Shown: piece after piece, positions 1 to 7,799 of the stretch
Layout: each line of letters begins with the position of its first letter
Position numbering within the stretch: the first letter of the stretch is position 1
Source of the DNA: Brevibacterium aurantiacum
GTDB lineage: Bacteria > Actinomycetota > Actinomycetes > Actinomycetales > Brevibacteriaceae
DNA: 64,000 nucleotides
Direction of reading: 5' to 3'
Assembly (NCBI RefSeq): GCF_900169065.1
Contig: NZ_FXZB01000001.1
Coordinates: 1 to 64,000, forward strand
The notes under the pieces: generated by a model
Told to the model about the DNA's origin: nothing
The model's input: the letters and a program-made list of their open reading frames with translations, nothing else
Database searches by the model: none
Translations under genes and position numbers: made by a program

Positions 1-170
1 ATGCGCTTTACGGGACGTCATTCAGCGTCGAGGACGGGACTGGAATCCGGAAAGGGTGGGGCGGACGATCAGGGTGAAATCCAGATCCAACACGCTGGCC
101 CCATACACACATTCTTGCCGCTAACCCATCGTGATGTCGGGTGAGTGTTCACAGTCCCGCGTGAGTGAAT
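1..170. other. Left margin without a recognisable gene
   Basis: I see no supported gene here. A 46-codon plus-strand frame from position 1 to about 141 and a minus-strand frame over 69-266 both exist. The latter runs through the tRNA gene and the former lacks a ribosome-binding site and family resemblance. The region lies downstream of the tRNA-Leu terminator. Confidence 0.4.
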
Positions 171-173
171 GAG

Positions 174-206
174 AAATGGCCTCCGGATCAGATCCGGAGG
201 CCATTT
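174..206 (-). terminator. Hairpin terminator after tRNA-Leu
   Basis: An almost perfect inverted repeat (arms about 16 bases, AATGGCCTCCGGATC against its complement) lies 10 bases beyond the 3' end of the tRNA. On the minus strand it is followed by a T-rich stretch (atttctcattc), as expected for an intrinsic terminator of the tRNA transcript. Confidence 0.8.
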
Positions 207-215
207 CCTCTGTTG

Positions 216-303
216 TGCGCGAAGGGGGACTTGAACCCCCACGCCCGATAAGTTGGGCACTAGCACCTCAAGCTAGCGCGTCTACCAATTCCGCCACTCG
301 CGC
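216..303 (-). tRNA. tRNA-Leu (anticodon GAG)
   Basis: The minus strand folds as a class II (long variable arm) tRNA. The acceptor GCGCGAG pairs with TTCGCGC through two G-U pairs, the anticodon stem CTAGC/GCTAG encloses the loop TTGAGGT with anticodon GAG, and the T-arm reads GGGGGTTCAAGTCCCCC. The long variable arm and the D-loop GGTAGA are typical of leucine tRNAs. The discriminator base is A and CCA is not encoded. It reads CUC codons, and CUU by wobble. Confidence 0.95.
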
Positions 304-317
304 TGGCAACAGAGATT

Positions 318-345
318 ACTTTACACGCGACTTTCGGCCGTGCAA
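318..345 (-). promoter_or_regulatory. Putative promoter of tRNA-Leu
   Basis: On the minus strand TTGCAC (-35, 340-345) and TAAAGT (-10, 318-323) are separated by 16 bases and end 14 bases before the mature tRNA 5' end. This is a plausible sigma-70 promoter; the fit is by eye. Confidence 0.5.
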
Positions 346-418
346 AATCAGATCGGCCGATTGTGACGCACGGCACTCAACTGATTTCGCTGAGCCTCTC
401 ACCGGCGCCTGCACACGC

Positions 419-1273
419 TCATTCGCGAAGTTCTGAGACCTCGGAGAGGATGTGCGGCTTGCCGGACTTGAGGTCGAAGACAGCGAACTTCGCGGCCTCA
501 TGCCGACGCCCCTCGGTGATCGCGAAACCGACCGTCGACGGCAGCAGCACGGGCTTGGCAAAGGATACGTCCCACCGGTAGGAGCTCAGCCTCGTATCGA
601 CCGCAGACAGGGCACGCGAGGCGCCGTACATTCCGTGGGCGATGAGCCGCGGGAAGCCGAAGCCCTTCGCCGCGAGTCCGTTGAGGTGGATCGGGTTGTA
701 GTCACCCGAAGCGTGGGCGTAGCGCTGCCCGATGATCGGATCGAGTCGCCACAATGCGGTCGGGGTGGGAGCCGTGAACTCCTCCCGCGGTGGCTGCGGC
801 TTCGATTCGGCATTGGGCAGCTTCTTGCCCTTGGCCAGATAGGTCGTGGTCTCGCGCATGCGCAATTCGCCTTCGACCTTGGCCTCGACGATGACCTCGA
901 TCGTGGTTCCAGCAGAATGCTGGAACGGACCGGCCAACTCCACATGGAAGTCGACGCTGTCACCGACATGTACGGCGCCGAGGCTGTCGATGCGGTTGTG
1001 GACATGGACCATGCCCATCATCGGCAGCGGCACCTCGGGGTCACCGAGGAGCTGCATGCTCAACGGGAACGCAAGCACGTGGAGGTAGCCGGGATGGACG
1101 GTGTTGCCCAGACCGGCGCCGACGACGGTGGTGAACCCGGCGTAGGCATCGGCCTCGATCGGCATACTGCGATCCAGGGCGCGGGTGGGCAGATCAGGAC
1201 TCGTGCGTGTGCCCAACGGCAGTGCCTTGAGCACGGCCTTCGCGTAGAGCGGCAGCATGGATTCCTTCGCCAT
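419..1273 (-). CDS. htdX: MaoC-like double-hotdog (3R)-hydroxyacyl hydratase/dehydratase (HtdX type)
   Basis: A 284-residue protein with a C-terminal MaoC hotdog domain. The hydratase signature ASGDYNPIH (188-196) supplies the catalytic Asp191/His196 pair, followed by LIAHGM (210-214). The N-terminal half is a degenerate hotdog fold, as in mycobacterial HtdX. It should interconvert (3R)-hydroxyacyl and trans-2-enoyl thioesters. The ATG at 1273 overlaps the fabG stop by one base (TGATG), so translation is coupled; a 9-codon upstream extension inside fabG is less likely. The order htdX-fabG4-fadA2 with a nearby fadE5 matches M. tuberculosis Rv0241c-Rv0244c. The true chain length of the substrate cannot be seen. 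Confidence 0.88.
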   Translation of the reverse strand: MAKESMLPLYAKAVLKALPLGTRTSPDLPTRALDRSMPIEADAYAGFTTVVGAGLGNTVHPGYLHVLAFPLSMQLLGDPEVPLPMMGMVHVHNRIDSLGAVHVGDSVDFHVELAGPFQHSAGTTIEVIVEAKVEGELRMRETTTYLAKGKKLPNAESKPQPPREEFTAPTPTALWRLDPIIGQRYAHASGDYNPIHLNGLAAKGFGFPRLIAHGMYGASRALSAVDTRLSSYRWDVSFAKPVLLPSTVGFAITEGRRHEAAKFAVFDLKSGKPHILSEVSELRE

Positions 1274-2625
1274 CACGCACCCACCATGTTCTGGCCGCAC
1301 ACGCGCAGTGTCGAACCGTTGATGCCCCTGGCCCCCGCCGAGGCGAGGAAGCCGATGGTCTCGGCCACGTCGACAGGGTGTCCTCCCTGCTGGAGGCTGG
1401 AGAGCCTGCGGGCGACCTGGCGGGTCAACGCCGGCATCTTGGCGGTCATATCGGTTTCGATGAAGCCGGGGGCCACAGCGTTGATCGTGCCGCCGAGCTT
1501 CGCGAAGTCCGACGCCGAGGCGGCTGTGAGTCCGATGACCCCGGCCTTCGACGTCGCATAGTTCGTCTGTCCGCGGTTGCCCGCAATGCCCGAGGTCGAG
1601 GCCAGTGACACGACCTGAGCACCCTCAGCGAACAGCCCCTTGGCCTGCAGGTGGGCGTTGATCCGGGCCTGGGAGGCGATGTTGACGGCGATGACGGAGT
1701 TCCAACGGGAGGCATCCATGTTCGCCAGCATCTTGTCACGGGTGATTCCGGCGTTGTGCACGAGGATGTCGACCGGTCCGCCGACAGCCTCGGCGATCTT
1801 CTCCGCCGCGGTGTCTGTGGTGATGTCGAGCTGGAGGGACCTGCCGCCGACTTCGTTCATCACCTCAGCCAGTGCCTGCCCGGCCTGGGGCATGTCGACG
1901 CCGATGACGTGGGCTCCGTCGCGGGCCAGGTTGCGTGCGATCGCAGCGCCGATTCCACGGGCGGCACCGGTGACCACAGCGGTGCGCCCGGCCAGCGGCC
2001 CAACGTCACCGGTGGACAGGAATTCCTTCATCCCGATCGGTGTGCCGGCCTGAGTCGAGACGGTGATGAACTGCCCCGAGACATAGGCTGATTTGCCGGA
2101 GAGCAGGAACCACAGCGCGGTGGCCACGGAGGGAGCCTGGACATCCACGCCGTCGAGGAGGATGCCGTTGGCGGTCGCTCCGCTGCGCATCTCGTGAGCC
2201 ATCGACCGTGTCAGGCCGGTGATTCCCTGAGTCGCTGCCGCGAGCTCCGGGCTCTGCTGCTCAGGCTTGGGGGCTGCTGAGACTGTGATGACCCGACCGC
2301 AGCGGGCCAGTGATCGCAGTGCCGTTCCGATCTCAAGCACGGTCTCAGACAGGTCTGCGGGGGCTGACGCGTCATCGAAGACGGCGATGATCGCTCGCAG
2401 GGACTCCCCCGAGCTGGCATGGCGCCGAACTTCAAGACCGTTGTCGAGCAGCAGATCTGCCAGCTTCTGTGCCTCAGGCCCGGATCCGAGGACGAGGACC
2501 GGCTTCCGGTGGTAGTCCGCCGGTGTCGAGTCGAAGCGGTGCAGTTCGACCGGCTGGGGCAGGCCCAGGGTCTTCGCGACCTGCTTCAGTGGGCCGTTGA
2601 CCAGGCCCAGGTAGGTGTCTTTCAT
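1273..2625 (-). CDS. fabG4: FabG4-type 3-oxoacyl-thioester reductase (high-molecular-weight SDR)
   Basis: A 450-residue reductase, roughly 200 residues longer than ordinary FabG. Residues 1-205 form a degenerate Rossmann-like domain with only a partial GSG motif (48-50). Residues 210-450 are a complete SDR with TGAARGIG (219-226), NAG (291-293), and Tyr356/Lys360 of the YxxxK motif. This two-domain layout is diagnostic of the FabG4 subfamily, which in mycobacteria is NADH-dependent. The ATG overlaps the thiolase stop by four bases (ATGA) and its own stop overlaps the hydratase start, so hydratase, reductase and thiolase are made from one coupled message. Confidence 0.9.
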   Translation of the reverse strand: MKDTYLGLVNGPLKQVAKTLGLPQPVELHRFDSTPADYHRKPVLVLGSGPEAQKLADLLLDNGLEVRRHASSGESLRAIIAVFDDASAPADLSETVLEIGTALRSLARCGRVITVSAAPKPEQQSPELAAATQGITGLTRSMAHEMRSGATANGILLDGVDVQAPSVATALWFLLSGKSAYVSGQFITVSTQAGTPIGMKEFLSTGDVGPLAGRTAVVTGAARGIGAAIARNLARDGAHVIGVDMPQAGQALAEVMNEVGGRSLQLDITTDTAAEKIAEAVGGPVDILVHNAGITRDKMLANMDASRWNSVIAVNIASQARINAHLQAKGLFAEGAQVVSLASTSGIAGNRGQTNYATSKAGVIGLTAASASDFAKLGGTINAVAPGFIETDMTAKMPALTRQVARRLSSLQQGGHPVDVAETIGFLASAGARGINGSTLRVCGQNMVGA

Positions 2626-3911
2626 GCTGCCTCCACAATCGCGGTGAGTCCCTGGCCGCCTGCTGCGCAGATCGAGACCAGCGACCTCTTCTTGCCTGTG
2701 AGCTTGAGGTACTTCGCGGTGGAGGCGATGATGCGTCCACCTGTCGCTGCGAACGGGTGTCCGGCGGCGAGGCTCGAGCCCAAGGGGTTGAGTTTGCTGC
2801 GGTCGATGGATCCCAGTGCTCCGTCGAGGCCTGCCTTATCGCGGCAGAACTTCTCCGATTCCCATGCCGCCAGGTGGCTGAGGACTGTCGAGGCGAATGC
2901 CTCGTGGATCTCGAAGACGTCGAAGTCCTCGAAGGTCAGGCCGTTGCGGGCCAGCAGGCGCGGGACTGCGTAGGCCGGAGCCATGAGCAGACCCTCGGCA
3001 CCGTCGACGAAGTCAACTGCAGCGGCTTCGGCGTCGACGAGGCGAGCCAGGGGTGTGAAGCCGTGCTCGCTTGCCCAGTCTTCGCTGCCGAGCAGGACGG
3101 AGGAGGCTCCGTCTGTCAGCGGCGTCGAGTTTCCGGCAGTCATCGTGGCCGGAGTGCTCAGCTTCTTGCCGAAGACGGGTGAGAGCTTGGCCAAGGACTC
3201 GGCGGAGGAATCCGCGCGCATGTTCGTGTCCCGGCTGACGCCGAGGTACGGAGTCGAGAGGTCATCGAAGAATCCCTCGTCCCAGGCGCGGGCGAGGTTG
3301 TGGTGAGAGGCCAGAGCCAGAGCGTCCTGGGCCTCGCGGGTGATCTTCCACTCGGCGGTGGTGATCGCCTGGTGTTCGCCCATGCTCATGCCTGTGCGCG
3401 GCTCAGCTGTCGACGGAGCCTGCGGAGCCAGGTAGGCGGGACGGATCTGCGCGGCGATCTTCGCCCGCTGCGCAAGTGTCTTGGCCCGCGTGAGCTCGAG
3501 CAGGATCTCACGCATCGAGTCGTTGACGACGATCGGCGCGTCCGACGCTGAGTCCACACCCGATGCGATGCCCGACTCGAGCTGGCCGGCGTTGATCTTG
3601 TTGTTGAGGCTGACCACGGTCTCAAGGCCGGTGGCGCAGGCCTGACCGACGTCGAATGCGGGAGTGGTCGGCGACAGGGCGGAGCCGAGCACCGCCTCAC
3701 GAGTCAGGTTGAAGTCCTTCGAATGCTTCAGGACAGCACCGCCGGCGACTTCACCGATGCTCTCTCCGGCGAGGCCGAAGCGGGCCACGAGTCCGTCGAG
3801 GGCGCTCGTGAGCATATCGAGGTTGCTTGCTTTGGAGTACTGCTTGTTCGAACGAGCGAACGGAATGCGGTTGCCGCCGAGGATGACAGCGCGCTGATTG
3901 GGAGTGGACAT
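2622..3911 (-). CDS. fadA2: Acetyl-CoA C-acyltransferase (thiolase, FadA2 type)
   Basis: A 429-residue thiolase. The nucleophile is Cys92 in GQACATG; His336 (EIHEAFA), His385 (AAGHPFAATGG) and Cys415 (CAAGGQG) complete the active site. It carries out thiolytic cleavage or condensation of acyl-CoA. I chose the ATG at 3911 because GGAGG lies five bases upstream; a GTG two codons earlier is possible. It is the first gene of a three-gene operon and divergent from the tetR gene, with a palindromic operator in the 58-base gap. In M. tuberculosis the homologue is oriented opposite to fabG4; here it is co-oriented. Confidence 0.9.
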   Translation of the reverse strand: MSTPNQRAVILGGNRIPFARSNKQYSKASNLDMLTSALDGLVARFGLAGESIGEVAGGAVLKHSKDFNLTREAVLGSALSPTTPAFDVGQACATGLETVVSLNNKINAGQLESGIASGVDSASDAPIVVNDSMREILLELTRAKTLAQRAKIAAQIRPAYLAPQAPSTAEPRTGMSMGEHQAITTAEWKITREAQDALALASHHNLARAWDEGFFDDLSTPYLGVSRDTNMRADSSAESLAKLSPVFGKKLSTPATMTAGNSTPLTDGASSVLLGSEDWASEHGFTPLARLVDAEAAAVDFVDGAEGLLMAPAYAVPRLLARNGLTFEDFDVFEIHEAFASTVLSHLAAWESEKFCRDKAGLDGALGSIDRSKLNPLGSSLAAGHPFAATGGRIIASTAKYLKLTGKKRSLVSICAAGGQGLTAIVEAA

Positions 3912-3941
3912 TTGCACCTCCGGTATATGGATTTAACTGTT

Positions 3942-3966
3942 ACAGACAGTACCTGATACCGTCTGT
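3942..3966. promoter_or_regulatory. TetR-family operator (25-bp palindrome)
   Basis: ACAGACAGTA and TACCGTCTGT form an inverted repeat with one mismatch around the centre CCTGA. The palindrome lies between the divergent thiolase operon and the tetR-fadE operon and ends three bases before the tetR ATG, so binding would occlude both promoters. Autoregulation and control of both lipid operons by the adjacent TetR protein is inferred from position. Confidence 0.75.
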
Positions 3967-3969
3967 CAC

Positions 3970-4557
3970 ATGAAATCGCTCACAGATGGTCGGTCCACTC
4001 GGTGGCAGCAGCATCGCGACCTCAGGCGCCGAGAACTGCTGCGCGCCGTCCGGCATGTCGTCGACGAGCACGGAGACGAGCTGTCGATGGAGCAGATCTC
4101 GGAGTATTCGGGCACCACCAAGTCCGTGCTCTACAGGTATTTCACGGATCGTGCCGGACTGCAGGCGGCAATGGGCGAATGGGCGATGGATGTCATCGCC
4201 AAGTCACTCGATGACGCAACAGCAGCCTCGGCGCAGGATGCACTCACCAAGATGATCCATGCCTTTGTCGCGCTCGCCGCAGAATCACCGAATATCTACC
4301 GATTCTGCGATACGGCAGTCAACCGCTTCGCACCGACGGAGACCGGCGGGTTCTTCAACTCGATCGCCGGCCTCCTCGCCGAGAGGCTGTCCCTGGAAGG
4401 AACGCAGGGACGCCTCTGGGCAGCAGGTGCGATCGGGTTCGTGCGTGCCGCGACCGAAAGCTGGCTGGCCGATCCCAGCCGCCCCAATGAATTCGCCACC
4501 GCAATCAGTCAATGGCTCTGGGCCTCGTTGCCCGCAAAACTAGGAGTAGACGAATGA
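3970..4557 (+). CDS. TetR-family transcriptional regulator of the lipid module
   Basis: A 195-residue regulator. Residues 17-65 form an N-terminal three-helix DNA-binding domain with the helix-turn-helix around MEQISEYSGTTKSVLYRYF, and the rest is a helical ligand domain. The message appears leaderless: no Shine-Dalgarno sequence precedes the ATG, which follows the operator directly. Its stop overlaps the fadE ATG (ATGA), so regulator and dehydrogenase are co-translated. The effector is unknown; an acyl-CoA would fit the neighbours. It is not confidently assignable to a named regulator. Confidence 0.88.
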   Translation: MKSLTDGRSTRWQQHRDLRRRELLRAVRHVVDEHGDELSMEQISEYSGTTKSVLYRYFTDRAGLQAAMGEWAMDVIAKSLDDATAASAQDALTKMIHAFVALAAESPNIYRFCDTAVNRFAPTETGGFFNSIAGLLAERLSLEGTQGRLWAAGAIGFVRAATESWLADPSRPNEFATAISQWLWASLPAKLGVDE

Positions 4558-6620
4558 AGCTTTCCCTTGATCCACAGGCGATCAACAATGCCCTCGATGG
4601 CCGGTGGGCCGAGGCTCGGCGCCAGGGCAGGACCCTGGCACTCGAAGAGATCACGCATGAGGATCCCGCCGATGACCTCGAGACCACGCGGGCGAAGACG
4701 CTCGCCGGGGTCGAGCTCATGGCCGACACCGGGCTGCCGATGGTGGCGCTGCCGCCCGCACTCGGCGGCCGCAACGAGCATGCGACCAATATCGCCAGCT
4801 TCGAGGAGACAGTCACAGCCTCACCCAGCCTGCAGGTCAAGGCCGGCGTTCAGTTCGGACTCTTCGGCGGAGCGATCCTGCACTTGGGCAATGCCGAACA
4901 GCACGACGCGTGGCTGGTCGCGGCGCAGACGGGCAAGCTGCTGGGCTCGTTCGCGATGACGGAGATCGGTCACGGCTCAGATGTGGCCGCGATCGGGACC
5001 ACGGCAACCTATGAGGTCGAGAAGGACGAGTTCGTCATCGACACGCCCTTCCGTGCCGCGACGAAGGAATACATCGGCAATGCAGCCCGCGATGCCCGTG
5101 CCGCAGTGGTCTTCGCTCAGCTCATCACCAACGGCGTCAACCACGGTGTGCACGCATTCTTCGTGCCGATCCGTGACGAGGACGGCACCATCCTGCCGGG
5201 AATCAGCATTGAGGATGACGGCTACAAGGGTGGCCTCAAGGGCGTCGACAACGGTCGGATCGTCTTCGAGCAGGTCCGGATTCCTCGCTTCAATCTGCTC
5301 GATCGCTACGGTGCCGTGGATGCTGACGGGAAGTACACCTCCCCCATCGACTCCCCCGGACGCCGCTTCTTCACCATGTTGGGAACCCTTGTCCAGGGTC
5401 GTGTCTCCCTTGACGGTGCGGCCATCGTGGCGTCGAAGCTGGCGCTGGACATCGCCGTGCGCTACGGGCTCGAACGCAAGCAGTTCACCACTGTCGATGA
5501 CATCAACGAGACCACCCTGCTGGACTACCAGCAGCACCAGCGCCGCCTCATGCCGGCCATCGCCTCGGTCTATGCCTCGGCCTTCGCCCACGAGAAGCTG
5601 CTCAACTCGTTCGAAGAGGTCTTCTCAGGCGCCGACGAGAGTGAAGAGAACCGGGCCCTGCTCGAAACCCGTGCAGCGGCGTTCAAGGCCGACACGACCT
5701 GGATGGCCCTCGACGTCATCCAGGAATGCCGGGAAGCGTGCGGCGGTGCCGGTTACATGGCCGAGAACCGTCTGGTGGGACTGCGCGCCGACCTCGACAT
5801 CTATGCCACCTTCGAGGGAGACAACACCGTGCTCCTGCAGCTGGCAGCCAAGCGCCTCCTCGGCGACTATGCGAAGGAATTCGCCAATATCGATGTCGGC
5901 GGGGCCGCCCGCTACATCGGCACCCAGGCGGCTGAGCACACGCTCTACCGGACCGGACTGGCAAATGCGGGACTGGCGATCTCCGATGTCTTCACCCCCA
6001 ACCTCGGCGAGAAGCGGATCCGGTCCGGACGCCTGCAGCGTTCGCTGCTGGAGACCCGGCTCGAAGTCATGGTCTCCGGCCTCGCGCAGGCGCTGCGCCC
6101 GGCGATGAAGATGTCGGCGGCAGACGCGGCCGACCTGTTCAATTCCAATCAGCATGAGTTCATCGAGATGGCTCGTGCCTACGTTGAGCTGGAGAAGTGG
6201 AAGGCCCTCGACGAAGCGATGAGGGAGCAGCAGGACCCCGTCCAGAACAAGCTGTTCCGGCGTCTGCGCGATACGTATGGTCTCAGCCTCATCGAGAAGC
6301 ATGTGGGCTGGCACCTCATGTACGGTCGCCTGCCGATGCTGCGTGCCCGTCAGCTCAACGAGACGCTCAATCGCCTGTGCGCGAAGCTCTCGGCGAATGC
6401 TCTGGACCTGGTGGACGCCTTCGGCTACGGCGATGACCATCGTCGCGCCACGATCTCGACCGGCGTTGAGGCCGAGCGACAGGACGAAGCCGCGGACTAC
6501 TACCGTCACTCCCGCGCCCAGGAAGACTATGCGGTGCCGGAGAAGCAGCTGCGTAAGGCCGAAAAGGCAGCGAAGAAGGCAGCCGAGAAGGATGCTCGCA
6601 AGGCGAAGGCCGGGAAGTAG
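4554..6620 (+). CDS. fadE5: Acyl-CoA dehydrogenase, FadE5 type
   Basis: An FAD-dependent acyl-CoA dehydrogenase of 688 residues. The middle-domain signature GSFAMTEIGHGSD and the C-terminal block CGGAGYMAENRL followed by YATFEGDNTVL are visible; Glu421 in the latter is the expected catalytic base. It is longer than M. tuberculosis FadE5 (about 611), partly through a Lys/Ala-rich tail (about the last 28 residues). AGGAG lies eight bases before the chosen ATG at 4554, which overlaps the tetR stop. Upstream in-frame starts inside tetR are rejected. With FadA2, FabG4 and HtdX it would form a near-complete cycle for acyl-CoA turnover. Confidence 0.9.
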   Translation: MKLSLDPQAINNALDGRWAEARRQGRTLALEEITHEDPADDLETTRAKTLAGVELMADTGLPMVALPPALGGRNEHATNIASFEETVTASPSLQVKAGVQFGLFGGAILHLGNAEQHDAWLVAAQTGKLLGSFAMTEIGHGSDVAAIGTTATYEVEKDEFVIDTPFRAATKEYIGNAARDARAAVVFAQLITNGVNHGVHAFFVPIRDEDGTILPGISIEDDGYKGGLKGVDNGRIVFEQVRIPRFNLLDRYGAVDADGKYTSPIDSPGRRFFTMLGTLVQGRVSLDGAAIVASKLALDIAVRYGLERKQFTTVDDINETTLLDYQQHQRRLMPAIASVYASAFAHEKLLNSFEEVFSGADESEENRALLETRAAAFKADTTWMALDVIQECREACGGAGYMAENRLVGLRADLDIYATFEGDNTVLLQLAAKRLLGDYAKEFANIDVGGAARYIGTQAAEHTLYRTGLANAGLAISDVFTPNLGEKRIRSGRLQRSLLETRLEVMVSGLAQALRPAMKMSAADAADLFNSNQHEFIEMARAYVELEKWKALDEAMREQQDPVQNKLFRRLRDTYGLSLIEKHVGWHLMYGRLPMLRARQLNETLNRLCAKLSANALDLVDAFGYGDDHRRATISTGVEAERQDEAADYYRHSRAQEDYAVPEKQLRKAEKAAKKAAEKDARKAKAGK

Positions 6621-6635
6621 AAGGCTTCACTTCCG

Positions 6636-6686
6636 GTGAGTCCTGACAGACAGTGAGTCCTGACAGACAGTGAGTCCTGACAGACA
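6636..6686. repeat. Three perfect 17-bp tandem repeats
   Basis: The unit GTGAGTCCTGACAGACA occurs three times without mismatch, starting 16 bases after the fadE stop; a fourth partial unit (GTGA) leads into the terminator stem. The unit contains ACAGACA, the outer half-site of the TetR operator at 3942-3966. Confidence 0.95.
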
Positions 6687-6687
6687 G

Positions 6688-6727
6688 TGAGAGGGCCGTG
6701 CGGCGAATCAGCCGCACGGCCCTCTCA
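6688..6727. terminator. Bidirectional terminator between fadE and metX
   Basis: A 17-bp perfect stem (TGAGAGGGCCGTGCGGC and its complement) with a six-base loop (GAATCA) lies between convergent fadE and metX. Confidence 0.85.
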
Positions 6728-6728
6728 T

Positions 6729-6756
6729 GTGTTGTGCCCGGCGTGTTGTGCCCAGG
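6729..6756. repeat. 14-bp tandem duplication beyond metX
   Basis: GTGTTGTGCCCGGC is followed directly by GTGTTGTGCCCAGG (12 of 14 identical). The pair ends seven bases short of the metX stop codon. Confidence 0.8.
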
Positions 6757-6763
6757 CAGGCGA

Positions 6764-7798
6764 TCAGGTGTCGAGGAAGTCCTTGAGTGCCGTCGAGACA
6801 GCCTCGGTTTCGGTGAGGAAGCCGTCATGGCCGATGCCGGAGTCGATGACGTGATGGGTCACGTCTCCGGGCAGGTTCTGGGCGAGGAGTTCGACCTGCG
6901 CGGGCGGGAACAGCCGATCCGAGGAGACGGAGACGACGAGGTTGTCGACGCAGGCATCGGCCAGTGCAGTCGTCAGGTCGTGTGAGCGACCGATGCGCAC
7001 ATCGTGGTCTCGCAGGGCTCGGGTGAGCACGACGTAGCTGTGCGGGTCGAACCGTGCGGTGAGCTTCTTTGCCTGGTGGTCGAGGTACGAGGTGACTTCG
7101 TAGTAGTCAGGCGATCGGCGTCGCCGGGAGAATCGGTTGTTGAGGTCGACATCGTTGCGGTACGTCAGGTGGGCGATCTGGCGTGCCAGACCCAGCCCCT
7201 GTGCGGGGAAGGCCCCGACCGCGGTGTAGTCACCGGAATAGTAGTCGGGGTCGAGTTCGATCGCGCGCTCCTGCATCATCGCCCAGGCGATCTGATCGGC
7301 TTCGCAGAAGGCCGGTGCTGCGATGATCGCGCACTTCTTCACCTTGCGTTTGTCGAGGAGCGCGAATTCGAGGGCTCTGGCTCCGCCCATCGATCCGCCG
7401 ATGACGGCATGCCAGGAGTCGATGCCGAGGATCTGAGTGAGATTGTGTTCCAGTCGGGCCATATCGCGGATGGTGACCTGAGGAAATCTGGATCCGTAGG
7501 GCAGCCCGTCGTCATAGACGGACTGCGGTCCGGTGGTTCCCGAGCACCCGCCGAGCGAATTCGCGCACACCACGAAGTATTTCTCGGTGTCGATCGCCTG
7601 CCCCGGACCGACGATGCCTGCCCACCATTCGGTGACGCTGGTGTCGCCGGTCAGGGCGTGTTCGACCAGGATCGCATTGCTGCGCTCCGTGTTGAGTGTG
7701 CCGAAGGTCTCATAGGCGACTTCGACAGTTCCGAACGTGTGTCCGGATTCTGTGACGAAGCCCAGGATTCGCTCGACGGAAGTGCTCTGGGTGGTCAT
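6764..7798 (-). CDS. metX: Homoserine O-acetyltransferase
   Basis: A 344-residue alpha/beta-hydrolase that transfers acetyl from acetyl-CoA to L-homoserine, the activation step of methionine synthesis. The nucleophile elbow GGSMGG holds Ser136, and Asp294 (SSDRLF) and His324 (GIGHDGFL) complete the triad. NSLGGCSGTTGP (80-91) is the family signature. The ATG at 7798 lies one base after the metY stop (TGA-C-ATG), so the two enzymes are translationally coupled. MetX-type enzymes can be acetyl- or succinyl-specific; in actinobacteria acetyl is usual. Confidence 0.95.
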   Translation of the reverse strand: MTTQSTSVERILGFVTESGHTFGTVEVAYETFGTLNTERSNAILVEHALTGDTSVTEWWAGIVGPGQAIDTEKYFVVCANSLGGCSGTTGPQSVYDDGLPYGSRFPQVTIRDMARLEHNLTQILGIDSWHAVIGGSMGGARALEFALLDKRKVKKCAIIAAPAFCEADQIAWAMMQERAIELDPDYYSGDYTAVGAFPAQGLGLARQIAHLTYRNDVDLNNRFSRRRRSPDYYEVTSYLDHQAKKLTARFDPHSYVVLTRALRDHDVRIGRSHDLTTALADACVDNLVVSVSSDRLFPPAQVELLAQNLPGDVTHHVIDSGIGHDGFLTETEAVSTALKDFLDT

Positions 7799-7799
7799 G

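Noticed and set aside
1-141. Plus-strand frame at the window edge
   Set aside because: No upstream context, no ribosome-binding site visible and no family similarity.
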